From positions 103,047 to 167,046 of the forward strand of contig NZ_JAUFPW010000029.1 in the NCBI RefSeq assembly GCF_030409415.1: DNA of 64,000 bases, written 5' to 3'. A program made the translations under genes and the position numbers. The stretch comes from Pedobacter aquatilis. Its GTDB lineage: Bacteria > Bacteroidota > Bacteroidia > Sphingobacteriales > Sphingobacteriaceae. This document shows, piece by piece, positions 43,351 through 53,119 of this stretch. The notes under the pieces were generated by a model that saw nothing but the letters and a program-made list of their open reading frames with translations, was not told the origin of the DNA and did not search any database. Positions within the stretch are counted from its first letter, which is position 1. Every line of letters starts with the position of its first letter.

Positions 43351-45459
43351 TTAGTTACGCGGAAGGGTAAACCAAAAGCTGCTACCTACACCAACTGTGC
43401 TATTTACTCCAATTTCACCACCATGTCTCTTTATAATTTCTGAAGAAATGTATAAGCCTAACCCTAAACCGGAATAAGTTTTACTTTTATTATTGACCCT
43501 GTAATATCGCTCAAAAAGAAATGGCTGTACCTCTGGGTCAATCCCATCGCCTGTATCTTTAACAGTTACTTTTATTTTATCATCATAACTATCTACAATC
43601 AGGTAGATGTTCTTAGAATTTGGTGCGTATTTTACAGCATTGTTTACAAAATTTACTACAACCTGGTCAATTCTGTGCTCATCAGCATATATTTTTGCCT
43701 CTAAATCTCCCTGAACAATAAGCTTGTGTTTTCCTGCGATTCGAACGTGATTACAACAAACATTCAGCATTTCTGAAACCGTAAATATTTCCTTTGTAAG
43801 CTGTAACTGTCCATCACTAACTCTGTTAATATTAAGAAGGTCATCAACCAGGGTATTTAGCTTTTCCATGCTTTTTGCCGATTGATCTATTAACCTCGGA
43901 ATCATTTCGTGGTTAGGCTTATTTTTTAGTTTTGATAATAACTGAATACTTGCTTTTAAACTGGTTATTGGTGTCTTCAGCTCATGACTTGCAATACTTA
44001 AGAAATCGTCTTTCTGGCGTTCGTAATTTTTCCTTTTAGTAATGTCTACTGTTACGCCATTAATACTGGCAGGGTTTCCCTCGGCATCATAATCCGGAAG
44101 TCCGGAAGCATTAATCCAATGAAGCGTGTTATCTGGCCATTTAATTAAATACTCAGCATGATAAGCTGTTTTCGTTTTTATAGCCTCTTCTACTTTCTGC
44201 TGTATCTGTTCTCGGTATTCGGGCAAAATTGCATTCATTAAATCTTCAAAATCAAACCTTTCATTTGCTTGTAAACCAAAGTTCTTTTTACATTGTTCAG
44301 AGCACGACATTTTTCCAGTTGAAATATCTAAACTGTAAGAGCCAAGCTCGCCTGCATGTAAAGCAATTTGTAGCTGATTATTAACGCTTTCTAATTCAAT
44401 TTTTCTTACAATCCTATCCGTAACATCGTTCGCAATAACTATAATTGCACTGGTTTCGCCAGCTTCATTTTTAATGGGTTCGTAAACAAAATCAAAAAAA
44501 TACTCTTTTAACTCACCATTATAGCTAATTTTAACCGCGGCACTTTCTCCAATATAAGTTTTACCCGAAGTGAATACATTAGCAAGAAGATCTAAATAGG
44601 GTTGCCCTTTTAATTCCGGTAGTGCTTCTTCGAGCGGTTTATTAATCACTTTTTTACTTTTGCCCCATACTTTTAAAATCATATCATTGGCAACTTCGAT
44701 TATTAATTCGCTGCCACTAAGAATACCAAACGCCACGGGTGCCTTGTTAATAAATGATTTAAACCTTAGTTCGCTATCTCTTAAACTTCTGTTTAGTAAA
44801 ACAGTCATGTCGTAAGAGTGGATTAGATTCTCATTCGCGGAGTTTAATTCTTCATTAATTGATGCAAGCTCTTCAACTGATTCTTTAAGTTCTAATTGCG
44901 TTGCTTTTAAAACATCATTTGCCAACTCAAACTTTTCAATTGTATCTAATGACGATAGCCTGAGCTCTATCTGATCCATAGCCGTTTTGGCTAATCCTTC
45001 TAAAATTATTCTATCAGATTCACTAAAGTGCCGAACTTTTTTATCAATAATACAAAGCGTACCAATTAAGAAACCATCATGTGTTATCAAAGGTGCTCCG
45101 GCGTAAAATCTTAAACCAAAATCGCCCACAACATTTGGGTTAGCCATTAAGCAAGGCTCTTTAAAGGCATCTTCAAATACGGTAACTTTTTTATCAAGCA
45201 CTGCAAGTGCACAAAGACTTTTACCCCTGTTGGCCTCCTTTGCCTTTCCCATTCCAATATTGGCCTTGAAAAATACCGATTCCGCATCAACAAGTGACAA
45301 AAGAGAAATTGGTACATTAAAAATTTGAGTTGCTAGCTTTGCAATTCCATCAAAACTATCTTCAGATGGTGTATCCACAATTCTGTAACGATGCAAGGCT
45401 TTGAGGCGAGCGGCATCATTATCTGGTATAATGTTGATGCCGAAGGTGTTTTCAATCAT
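43351..45459 (-). CDS. GAF/PAS sensor histidine kinase
   Basis: This cytosolic kinase has about 702 residues, from the ATG at 45459 (the longer frame opens with GTG). It has a GAF domain (about 10-165, ISLLSLVDAESVFFKANIG), a coiled coil (about 175-215), a PAS domain (about 225-345), and a second PAS/PAC (about 355-470, with WPDNTLHWINASGLPDYDAE). HisKA has FLSIASHELKTPITSLKAS, and HATPase_c has VVNFVNNAVKYAP and GLGLGLYISSEII. It has no receiver domain and no neighbouring response regulator, so it is an orphan kinase. The N-terminal GAF suggests ligand or redox sensing. Confidence 0.93.
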   Translation of the reverse strand: MIENTFGINIIPDNDAARLKALHRYRIVDTPSEDSFDGIAKLATQIFNVPISLLSLVDAESVFFKANIGMGKAKEANRGKSLCALAVLDKKVTVFEDAFKEPCLMANPNVVGDFGLRFYAGAPLITHDGFLIGTLCIIDKKVRHFSESDRIILEGLAKTAMDQIELRLSSLDTIEKFELANDVLKATQLELKESVEELASINEELNSANENLIHSYDMTVLLNRSLRDSELRFKSFINKAPVAFGILSGSELIIEVANDMILKVWGKSKKVINKPLEEALPELKGQPYLDLLANVFTSGKTYIGESAAVKISYNGELKEYFFDFVYEPIKNEAGETSAIIVIANDVTDRIVRKIELESVNNQLQIALHAGELGSYSLDISTGKMSCSEQCKKNFGLQANERFDFEDLMNAILPEYREQIQQKVEEAIKTKTAYHAEYLIKWPDNTLHWINASGLPDYDAEGNPASINGVTVDITKRKNYERQKDDFLSIASHELKTPITSLKASIQLLSKLKNKPNHEMIPRLIDQSAKSMEKLNTLVDDLLNINRVSDGQLQLTKEIFTVSEMLNVCCNHVRIAGKHKLIVQGDLEAKIYADEHRIDQVVVNFVNNAVKYAPNSKNIYLIVDSYDDKIKVTVKDTGDGIDPEVQPFLFERYYRVNNKSKTYSGLGLGLYISSEIIKRHGGEIGVNSTVGVGSSFWFTLPRN

Positions 45460-45688
45460 AAAAAATCTCACAAAAGGGATTGTAAATATACATTATGTTC
45501 GCATGATTTGAAATGCAGCTTTACAACCAGAATTATTAATAAGCAGACATAATTTCTTTGCTCTAAAAGAACTATTTTAATTTAAAATCTAGAGATGTAT
45601 TGTAACAATAAAACTATGAATTTAGTTTCTCGATGATGATTCGCGATATTACAATTGTTTGATTTTTAATCTGATATAGCCCTGCTCA

Positions 45689-48100
45689 ATGAAAAAAATT
45701 ATATTACTCAATTTATTGCTTCATTGTTGTTTGTTGTCATGGTCGCAAGGCGAATTAAATCAATTTCGTAAAATTAAACCGACTGCTTTTTTATTTCTGC
45801 ATCACGACAAAGGGATTTATACCAATAACGAGAAAATTTGGTTTAGCGCTTATCTGCTCAATACTCCAAATTCGGTAAGCGAGCATGAGGTTTTAAATGT
45901 TGCGCTAATAAATGAGTTAACTAAAAAAGTTGATCTCTCCCAAAAATTTAACATATCTAATGGTTTAAGCTCTGGCTTTGTATGGTTGCCAGATTCTATT
46001 CCTCCGGGAAATTATCAGATATTGGCTTATACCAATGTTTTAAATGCACAAGAACTACCAGTTGCGCAATTTACTTCATCTGTTAAAGTGCTAAATATTA
46101 GTCAGCCAACTTTTACTAGTAAACTTACTTTATTAGATTCTGTAGTAAAAAATGGAGGCATCCGAACTGTGATCGATGTAAGCGGCTTAGATGCAAATCG
46201 AAAAGCAACCATTGTCGTAAATTATCAAGTCGGGGAGCATTTTTCAAAATCTATTAAACTGGATAAAAAACAAGTAACAATAACTATTCCCGAAGATTTG
46301 CTTAAAAATCGGGCTACCTTATTGCTTAATGTAAATGTTGATGGAGAAGTGCAATATCATTCAAAGGCATTACCAGAAATCGAGAAGCAAAAAATAGATG
46401 TAAAGTTTTATCCCGAAGGTGGCGAAATGGTTGCGGGTTTGCAATCGCGTGTAGGTTGGGAAGCTAAAACTACTGATGGGCGACCGCTCGCTTTAAAGGG
46501 AATGTTGATGAAAAATAACGAAGCGCAAAATGAAATATTTACAAACGCTTATGGGATGGGTTCTTTTACAATCCATCCGCAAGCTGGCGAAAGCTATAGT
46601 GTAAATTTATACACTGGTACTTATGTGTCAGAAAATTCAAACGTCAAACTTCCCTCTGTTTCAAATGCTACTGATATAACAATTAGTCTTCCCAAAGCAC
46701 TCGTTAATGATAGTTTACGGTTTATTCTATCTTCAAAAATGGCAAAGCCGATTCAAATTGTGCTTCATAATGATTTAGGCGATTATGTTTTATTAAATGG
46801 AAAATCAAATGAATCCGCAAGAATTTTTAACATCTCACTTCTTGCGCTTCCTAAAGGGATAACAACTTTAACCATTCTTGATGATGCTGGAAAACCTTTA
46901 GCTGAAAGGCTATTTTTTGCGCATTATAATCAGCAGGAATTATATTCAAAAATTGAAATTGAAAAAAGTAATTATGCAAAAAGAGATTCAATACGGATAA
47001 AACTAAAGTTAGCCGATAATGGTGGCAAGGCCGCATCTGGAATTGTTTCTGTAGCTGTGGTGCAGCGCAACCGAATTAGTATTAAGACAGCCAATATTGA
47101 GGACTATTTTTACCTGCATAATAATTTAAAAAACCTACCTGCAAATCCTTCGGCCAATAATATGTTGGATAAAAATTATCTTGAAGATGTTTTGTTGATA
47201 AAAGGTTGGAGAAGATATACTCGTGAGGAATTGATTGCGTATAATCAGGATTCCATTTTCAAATCTCATTATCCATTAATGATGGGAGCAATTACGAGTG
47301 GTAAAAAAACATTAAAAAAAGCTGTTGATTTAGTTTCCTTTGGAGGGATAAATACCGGAATTATAACTACTAATACAGATGGTTCTTTTGAATTGAGCAA
47401 TGATAATTTACTCGTGGAACAGAATAAGAATATCTATTATCGATTGGGGTTGGAAAAAAATGGATACGATATTAAAGTAAATGATGCCTTCATCCCAATT
47501 ACAAATATATTGGCAAAAAATTTAAAACGTTCTATATTCGAGAGCCTAAGTAACAATCAGGAAAACTCAATATTAAAAAACCTTCAAAATGTAATTTCTT
47601 TAAAAGATGTGGAGATAACCGTAAAGCAAAGTGGTATGTACGGTACTAAGGGTGAACCTGGCGCAAACGAATGTGGAGATTATGTAAATGGTCAACACCC
47701 TTTGGCTTGGCTAAATTATGAAGGTACTCCACTTTCCGATAGGCAAAAACCGATAAAAAACAGACCTTACTTGAAACATATTCAATTAGATGGAGCGTGG
47801 TTTAGAGTAGAAAGGGTTTATTACACAGGCTGCTTAACCGAAAATGAAAAAAAGGGAATTGCTATAAAAGGAATCAATAGTGGTAAAGAATATTATATGG
47901 CTATTGAAGATGATGGTGGCTTACAGTACCATTCAACATTGTACTGGCAATCCGGATTGGTGACAGATGCTTCAGGAGAAATTCCCATTAATTTCAAGGC
48001 AGGAGATATCGCTGATGATTTTTCAATCATCGTTCAGGGCATCAGCAATAAAGGATTGGTGAATATGAAAGAAACTTTTAAAATTATCGATAAACCTTAA
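45689..48100 (+). CDS. Exported macroglobulin-like (MG2) protein of unknown function
   Basis: This 803-residue protein has a signal peptide (1-20). The N-terminal half has the alpha-2-macroglobulin MG2-type stretch FLFLHHDKGIYTNNEKIWFS (about 32-51), followed by a set of beta-sandwich domains (about 130-430). The middle (SNYAKRDSIRIKLKLADNGG) is another Ig-like domain. The C-terminal part resembles the degenerate plug-like ends of related Bacteroidota proteins (KDVEITVKQSGMYGTKGEPG) but carries no barrel. Related proteins sit near TonB receptors. Here it stands alone and ends in a strong terminator. Its function is unknown; a surface or periplasmic scaffold or sensor role is a guess. Confidence 0.8.
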   Translation: MKKIILLNLLLHCCLLSWSQGELNQFRKIKPTAFLFLHHDKGIYTNNEKIWFSAYLLNTPNSVSEHEVLNVALINELTKKVDLSQKFNISNGLSSGFVWLPDSIPPGNYQILAYTNVLNAQELPVAQFTSSVKVLNISQPTFTSKLTLLDSVVKNGGIRTVIDVSGLDANRKATIVVNYQVGEHFSKSIKLDKKQVTITIPEDLLKNRATLLLNVNVDGEVQYHSKALPEIEKQKIDVKFYPEGGEMVAGLQSRVGWEAKTTDGRPLALKGMLMKNNEAQNEIFTNAYGMGSFTIHPQAGESYSVNLYTGTYVSENSNVKLPSVSNATDITISLPKALVNDSLRFILSSKMAKPIQIVLHNDLGDYVLLNGKSNESARIFNISLLALPKGITTLTILDDAGKPLAERLFFAHYNQQELYSKIEIEKSNYAKRDSIRIKLKLADNGGKAASGIVSVAVVQRNRISIKTANIEDYFYLHNNLKNLPANPSANNMLDKNYLEDVLLIKGWRRYTREELIAYNQDSIFKSHYPLMMGAITSGKKTLKKAVDLVSFGGINTGIITTNTDGSFELSNDNLLVEQNKNIYYRLGLEKNGYDIKVNDAFIPITNILAKNLKRSIFESLSNNQENSILKNLQNVISLKDVEITVKQSGMYGTKGEPGANECGDYVNGQHPLAWLNYEGTPLSDRQKPIKNRPYLKHIQLDGAWFRVERVYYTGCLTENEKKGIAIKGINSGKEYYMAIEDDGGLQYHSTLYWQSGLVTDASGEIPINFKAGDIADDFSIIVQGISNKGLVNMKETFKIIDKP

Positions 48101-48115
48101 ATTTTATTTCCCATT

Positions 48116-48158
48116 AAAATGCCCGATATAAAACACAATGTTCGATATCGGGCATTTT
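48116..48158 (+). terminator. Intrinsic terminator of the MG2 protein gene
   Basis: A perfect 14-bp stem AAAATGCCCGATAT / ATATCGGGCATTTT with a 15-base loop lies 16 bases after the stop codon. It insulates the following efflux operon. Confidence 0.85.
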
Positions 48159-48205
48159 CTGTTTATGGATATTTTTTAAGCGCTTGATTTTCAGTACTTT
48201 AATTA

Positions 48206-48221
48206 TGGCATTTTGCTTGTA
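48206..48221 (+). promoter_or_regulatory. Candidate sigma-54 promoter of the efflux operon
   Basis: TGGCA-ttttgc-TTGTA places GG and the downstream G at the -24/-12 spacing of sigma-54 promoters (consensus TGGCAC-N5-TTGCW); the -12 C is T here. It ends 22 bases before the HlyD start codon. The operon encodes its own NtrC-type regulator, which makes a sigma-54 promoter likely. One mismatch means it needs a transcript-start experiment. Confidence 0.5.
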
Positions 48222-48243
48222 AAGACTTGTTTAAAATATTTAA

Positions 48244-49491
48244 ATGGACAAGCTCATTGAAGAAGAAGTTTTAGCGAAGAAAAAGAAGAAAACTTACTTT
48301 ATAATTTTTACAATTCTAGTTGTGCTTATCGCAGTTGTTTGGTTGATAAGATTTTATTTTAAGCCTGCCTTAACCGATGCTGATATCACCACCGCAAAAG
48401 TTGAAGTTGGCATTATTGAAAATACAATTAACGCAATTGGCGAAGTGCTTCCTGAATTTGAAGAAGTGATAACCAGTCCAATAAATGCATCTATACAAAA
48501 CGTTTTAATGGATGCCGGTAATCAGGTTAAAAAAGGGCAATCTATTTTAACGCTCGACAAATCTGTTACCGAAGATGAGTTTGGAAAGCTTCAGTTTCAA
48601 ATGGAATCTAAAGAAAATGAAATCCGAAAACTGAAGCTTGATTTGGAGAAGAGTTTTTTCGATATAAAATCAAGCAACAGCATAAAACAATTACGCATCA
48701 GCAATTTAAAGGATGCTGTCTCTTCGGCAAAACGTTTGCTAAAGGCCGGTGGTGGTACACAAGAGGATGTAGAACGGGCAGAACTTGATTTGAAAGTAGC
48801 CAATTTGGAAAAACTTCAATTGGAGAATGAAATTAAAAGTAAACAGCAAACCATGAAAATTGAAATCAGAGAGGCTGAAATTGCTTTAGCTATTCAGCGC
48901 AATGATTTAAACGGTTTGAAACGTAAACTTGATTTAGCTAATTTAACGGCAACCCGGCAAGGCGTAATTACTTGGGTAAATAAAAATATTGGTACAAGCG
49001 TACAAGCGGGCGAAGCATTGGTAAGAATTGCTGATTTGAGTGGATTTAAAATAGCTGGAAGCATATCTGATAATCTGCTCGATAAAATACATCAAAATAT
49101 GACGGCCGTAATCCGCATCGGCGACGAACAGTTACGTGGAACCATTACTAATATTTCTCCATCGGTAAGTAATTCTATTGTTTCATTTGATATTCAGCTG
49201 AATCAAAAAGATAGTAAGATTTTACGTCCCAATCAAAAAGTTGATGTTTTTCTGGTAACCGCAACCCGAAACGGGATTTTGCGTGTTGCAAACGGACCAG
49301 CTTTTAATGGTTCAAATCTTCAGGAAATTTTTGTTTTAAACAATGGTGTCGCAGTGCGCAGAACCGTTAAAACTGGTCTGAGTAATTTCGACTTCGTTGA
49401 AATTAAAAGCGGTTTAAAAGCGGGCGATGAAATCATCACTTCGGATATGAGCGATTTTAAAACTGTAAAAACCGTAACCCTAAGTAATTAA
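48244..49491 (+). CDS. HlyD/RND-type periplasmic adaptor protein
   Basis: This 415-residue membrane-fusion protein has an N-terminal membrane anchor (about 16-37). A lipoyl/biotinyl-like half-domain (SPINASIQNVLMDAGNQVKK) leads to a long alpha-hairpin coiled coil (about 110-225), the second lipoyl half (GVITWVNKNIGTSVQAGEAL), and a beta-barrel/membrane-proximal domain. It bridges inner-membrane pump and TolC. It is followed by TolC, an ABC ATPase and FtsX-type permeases, so it belongs to a MacA-like tripartite ABC exporter. Confidence 0.93.
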   Translation: MDKLIEEEVLAKKKKKTYFIIFTILVVLIAVVWLIRFYFKPALTDADITTAKVEVGIIENTINAIGEVLPEFEEVITSPINASIQNVLMDAGNQVKKGQSILTLDKSVTEDEFGKLQFQMESKENEIRKLKLDLEKSFFDIKSSNSIKQLRISNLKDAVSSAKRLLKAGGGTQEDVERAELDLKVANLEKLQLENEIKSKQQTMKIEIREAEIALAIQRNDLNGLKRKLDLANLTATRQGVITWVNKNIGTSVQAGEALVRIADLSGFKIAGSISDNLLDKIHQNMTAVIRIGDEQLRGTITNISPSVSNSIVSFDIQLNQKDSKILRPNQKVDVFLVTATRNGILRVANGPAFNGSNLQEIFVLNNGVAVRRTVKTGLSNFDFVEIKSGLKAGDEIITSDMSDFKTVKTVTLSN

Positions 49492-49492
49492 A

Positions 49493-50947
49493 ATGATGAA
49501 AGAAATTTTACTTACAGGTTTATTAATTGGGTTTAGCAATTCTACTTTCGCGGCAACGGATACCCTAAAATTAACCTTGCCACAAGTTGTAGAAATGGCA
49601 AAGTCAAATTCTATATCTTCAAAACAGGCTGCCACAGTAAAAGAAACCAAATATTGGGAATGGCGTACCTTTAAATCTAACTATCAGCCGCAACTGTCTT
49701 TAGAAGGTGTTCTACCCGGATATACCAAAATCTACAGTCAGGTGCAACAGCCAAACGGAACCATACTTTTTCAACCGGTGCATTACGATAATTCGTCGCT
49801 TACTTTAAATTTTAGCCAAAGTATTGCCGCAACTGGTGGAACAATTTTCGGAACTACCCAACTTCAGCGTTTTACTGATTTTGATAGAGATAATGTGCTT
49901 TACAACGGTATCCCTTATGGTTTGGGGTATACACAACCACTTTTACAATTTAATAGTTTAAAGTGGGATAAGAAGATTGAACCTTTGAAGTACAACGAAA
50001 GCAAGCAAACCTTTATCGAAACACAGGAAAAAATCTCCATTACCGTTACCGAATACTTTTTCGATTTATTATTGGCGCAGGTAAACTTAAATATAGCCGA
50101 ATTAAATTTTACCAATACCAAACGTATTCTCGGCATAGCCGATACTAAGTTCGAACTGGGGAAAATATCCAAAAACGAAATTCTTCAACTTCAGTTAGAA
50201 GTTTTAAATGCACAAAAAGCGGTTGGAACAGCTAAAAGAGATGTTGAGATTGCTACCTTAAATCTTCGTAGTTATACTGGCATAGAAGGCGATAACCGCA
50301 TCAAACTCGAAATGCCTGCTGTTGTGGCGCAAATGTCGGTTGTGGCAGAAAAAGTATTGGCGCAGGCTTTCGAGAACCGTTCTGATGCGATTGGTTTTAT
50401 TCGCCGGTTGGCAGAAGCAAAGAGGGATGTTGCCAAAGCCAAGGGCGAAAATGGTTTAAAAGCAACGCTTAGGGCAAACTTGGGCTTTTCAAATGCGGGT
50501 ATAAATGCCTTCGATGTTTATCGTAACCCCAGGAGTCAGCAATCAGTAGAGTTGCAATTATCTATCCCGGTGATGGATTGGGGACGTTCTAAATCCAGAA
50601 CCAAGACGGCATTGGCTAATGAACAGTTTACAACTTATGCAGTAGAGCAAGATAAACAGATTTTTGAACAGCAAATTATTACGCAGGTAACCCTTTTTAA
50701 TATGATGAAGGAGCAAATTAAATTAACAGATGCTGCAGAAGATATTGCTGCCGAAAAGTATAAAATCGCAAGTGAGCGTTACGTTTTAGGAAACCTGAGC
50801 ATAACCGATTTAAGTATTGCTTTTCAAGAAAACGACCGGGCAAAAAGAGATTATGTTTCTTCGCTCCGCGATTTTTGGGGCGCTTATTACCAGCTTCGCT
50901 ATTTATCGTTATACGATTTTGAGAAGAATGCTAAAATTACCTATTAA
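49493..50947 (+). CDS. TolC family outer membrane efflux protein
   Basis: This 484-residue outer-membrane channel has a signal peptide (1-21). Two repeated OEP domains (about 28-230 and 250-460) show the long amphipathic helices typical of TolC, such as KFELGKISKNEILQLQLEVL and KYKIASERYVLGNLSITDLS. It lies 1 base after the HlyD gene and completes the tripartite pump. The AT-rich gap after it (50948-51193) contains a hairpin that could reduce expression of the downstream ABC genes. Confidence 0.93.
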   Translation: MMKEILLTGLLIGFSNSTFAATDTLKLTLPQVVEMAKSNSISSKQAATVKETKYWEWRTFKSNYQPQLSLEGVLPGYTKIYSQVQQPNGTILFQPVHYDNSSLTLNFSQSIAATGGTIFGTTQLQRFTDFDRDNVLYNGIPYGLGYTQPLLQFNSLKWDKKIEPLKYNESKQTFIETQEKISITVTEYFFDLLLAQVNLNIAELNFTNTKRILGIADTKFELGKISKNEILQLQLEVLNAQKAVGTAKRDVEIATLNLRSYTGIEGDNRIKLEMPAVVAQMSVVAEKVLAQAFENRSDAIGFIRRLAEAKRDVAKAKGENGLKATLRANLGFSNAGINAFDVYRNPRSQQSVELQLSIPVMDWGRSKSRTKTALANEQFTTYAVEQDKQIFEQQIITQVTLFNMMKEQIKLTDAAEDIAAEKYKIASERYVLGNLSITDLSIAFQENDRAKRDYVSSLRDFWGAYYQLRYLSLYDFEKNAKITY

Positions 50948-50957
50948 AAAATAAAAA

Positions 50958-51040
50958 TAGAGAACAGAGCCTGTGGTGCACCACTAAAGGCTAAAATTAG
51001 TTTAATTGTTAAGATTCTTTTCAGCTGCTCTGGTTCTCTA
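50958..51040 (+). repeat. Long imperfect inverted repeat between tolC-like and ABC ATPase genes
   Basis: TAGAGAACAGAGC pairs with GCTCTgGTTCTCTA (one bulge) across a loop that holds another palindrome TGGTGCACCA, and is followed by ATTTTAAATTT. It may act as a partial terminator within the operon. The downstream 150 bases are low-complexity with repeated AATGA/AATAA words. Confidence 0.4.
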
Positions 51041-51193
51041 ATTTTAAATTTACAATTACCAAATCGCAATTTACAATGACGAATAAACAATTTTCAAAAT
51101 TCAATAAGCAATAACCAGTTTACAAATGAACTAATGACTAATGAACTATAATCCATTTTCCATCTTACATAAATCCATTTTACATAAAATATT

Positions 51194-51859
51194 ATGATAC
51201 GCTTACAAAATATTGAAAAGGTTTACAGAACCGATACTGTTGAAACACTGGCAATTAATAGCATTAGCCTGGATATTGCAAAAGGCGAATTTTTGTCCAT
51301 CATGGGTCCATCTGGTTGTGGCAAAAGTACCTTGCTAAATATCATGGGCTTACTAGATGAGCCATCCAAAGGTAATATCACTATCGATAGTCAAGATATC
51401 AGTCGTTTTTCAGATAAAAAACTGGCTAATTTTAGAAATGAAAAGCTCGGTTTTATTTTCCAGAGTTACCATTTAATTAACGATTTACAAGTGCTTGATA
51501 ATGTAGAACTACCATTGTTATACAGAACTTCATCTGCCAAAGAAAGAAAAGAACTTGCAACTGCAGCATTGGAAAAAGTAGGGTTAAGCAATCGCTTAAA
51601 ACATTTTCCAAGCCAGCTTTCTGGCGGGCAAAGGCAGCGTGTTGCAATTGCGAGGGCAATAGTTGGGCAACCGCAAATTATTTTAGCTGATGAGCCAACC
51701 GGAAATTTAGATAGTGCAATGGGTAACGAAATTATGGATATTCTTATCAACCTGAATAAAAATGAAGGCACAACTATTATAATGGTTACACATGATGAAA
51801 GTATGGCACAGAAAACCCACAGGTTGGTGCGTCTTTTCGATGGTTCACAAGTTCAATAA
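51194..51859 (+). CDS. MacB/LolD-class ABC transporter ATPase
   Basis: This 221-residue ATPase has Walker A GPSGCGKST (about 38-46), the Q-loop region, the signature LSGGQRQRVAIARAIVG, Walker B IILADEPTGNLDS and the H-loop in MVTHDESMAQ. This class energises FtsX-type permeases that move lipoproteins, peptides or antibiotics mechanically from the periplasm. It lies 9 bases before the first permease. In the pump it would work with the HlyD and TolC proteins encoded upstream. Confidence 0.95.
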   Translation: MIRLQNIEKVYRTDTVETLAINSISLDIAKGEFLSIMGPSGCGKSTLLNIMGLLDEPSKGNITIDSQDISRFSDKKLANFRNEKLGFIFQSYHLINDLQVLDNVELPLLYRTSSAKERKELATAALEKVGLSNRLKHFPSQLSGGQRQRVAIARAIVGQPQIILADEPTGNLDSAMGNEIMDILINLNKNEGTTIIMVTHDESMAQKTHRLVRLFDGSQVQ

Positions 51860-51868
51860 AATTCAGTT

Positions 51869-53098
51869 ATGCTAAAGAATTATTTCAAAATCGCCATAGC
51901 TGTATTAAAGAGGAGAAAATTTTTCACTTTCATCAGCTTATTTGGCATCAGCTTTACGCTAACCATTTTAATGGTGGCAACGGCACTGGCCGATAAAATG
52001 TTTAGTCCAGATTATCCAGACGATAAACAAAATCGATCGCTCTATGTAGAAAGGATTGAAATTAAAAATACAAAAGAAGGTTGGATTAATATGAGTAATC
52101 TATCGTTTTATTTTTTTGAGCAATATGTTTCAAAATTAAAAACGGTTTACAAAATGGCGATTTCATCTGGAGAGAAATCGTCAAACGCTTATGTTAACAA
52201 TAAAAAATTAGTTATAGGTTATAAATACACTAATGCCGATTACTGGAATGTATTAAATTATAAATTTTTGGAGGGTAAACCGTATGGTGATAAGGAGATT
52301 AAAAGTGCAGAACGTGTTGCTGTAATCTCGAAGGAAACAAAGGAGGCTTATTTTGGAGATGCAAAGTCGGTTATCGGACAATACATCTCTGCTGATAATA
52401 TTAATTATCGGGTTATTGGTGTTGTAGAAAATGTTCCAGGTTCGGTAAGAAACTTTACTGGCGATATGTACTTGCCTTACACGCTTTCCAGAGATATTAA
52501 AGATACAGGGTTAATGGGGCAATGTAATGCAGTGTTACTAGGGCGCAATGAGGATGATTTGCCAAAAATGAAAAAGGAATTTGCTCAAATGGTAAAAAAA
52601 TTGCCAATTCCACCGGAGTTTGATAAAATTTATTGCAATGCAGATGAATATATAATTAGTATAACCCGAAGGATGGGTGGAAATTCTACCGATAGCGGGG
52701 TTACCAGAGTGATTACTATCGGTGGCGTATTTGTATTGCTTTTCTTGCTACTGCCCACAATCAATTTGGTTAATATTAACATCACCAGAATTATGGAGCG
52801 TTCGTCAGAAATTGGTGTTCGTAAGGCTTTTGGCGCTTCATCCAAAACGCTGGTTTATCAATTTATTGTCGAAAATTTAATACTAACCTTTATTGGAGGC
52901 CTTATCGGCATACTTCTCTCCATACTGGTTATTTATTTAATTAATGATTCCAATTACATATCCAATTTTAACCTCTCCATGAATTTAAAAGTATTGTTTT
53001 TAAGTCTGATAACTTGCTTTTTATTTGGGTTAATTTCTGGAGTTTACCCAGCCTGGAGAATGTCCAAATTAAATATTGTTAAAGCGTTAAAGGCCTAA
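51869..53098 (+). CDS. FtsX/MacB-type ABC permease (1)
   Basis: This 409-residue permease has an N-terminal membrane helix (about 18-42), a large periplasmic MacB_PCD domain (about 45-275) and three C-terminal helices (about 285-310, 330-355, 370-395). The permease motif SSEIGVRKAFGASSKTLVYQ is in the first cytoplasmic loop. It is one of two permeases encoded in tandem (22-base gap), which would form the heterodimeric membrane part. The transported substrate is unknown. Confidence 0.92.
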   Translation: MLKNYFKIAIAVLKRRKFFTFISLFGISFTLTILMVATALADKMFSPDYPDDKQNRSLYVERIEIKNTKEGWINMSNLSFYFFEQYVSKLKTVYKMAISSGEKSSNAYVNNKKLVIGYKYTNADYWNVLNYKFLEGKPYGDKEIKSAERVAVISKETKEAYFGDAKSVIGQYISADNINYRVIGVVENVPGSVRNFTGDMYLPYTLSRDIKDTGLMGQCNAVLLGRNEDDLPKMKKEFAQMVKKLPIPPEFDKIYCNADEYIISITRRMGGNSTDSGVTRVITIGGVFVLLFLLLPTINLVNINITRIMERSSEIGVRKAFGASSKTLVYQFIVENLILTFIGGLIGILLSILVIYLINDSNYISNFNLSMNLKVLFLSLITCFLFGLISGVYPAWRMSKLNIVKALKA

Positions 53099-53119
53099 AT
53101 CGCCAAAAAAAGATACTGT

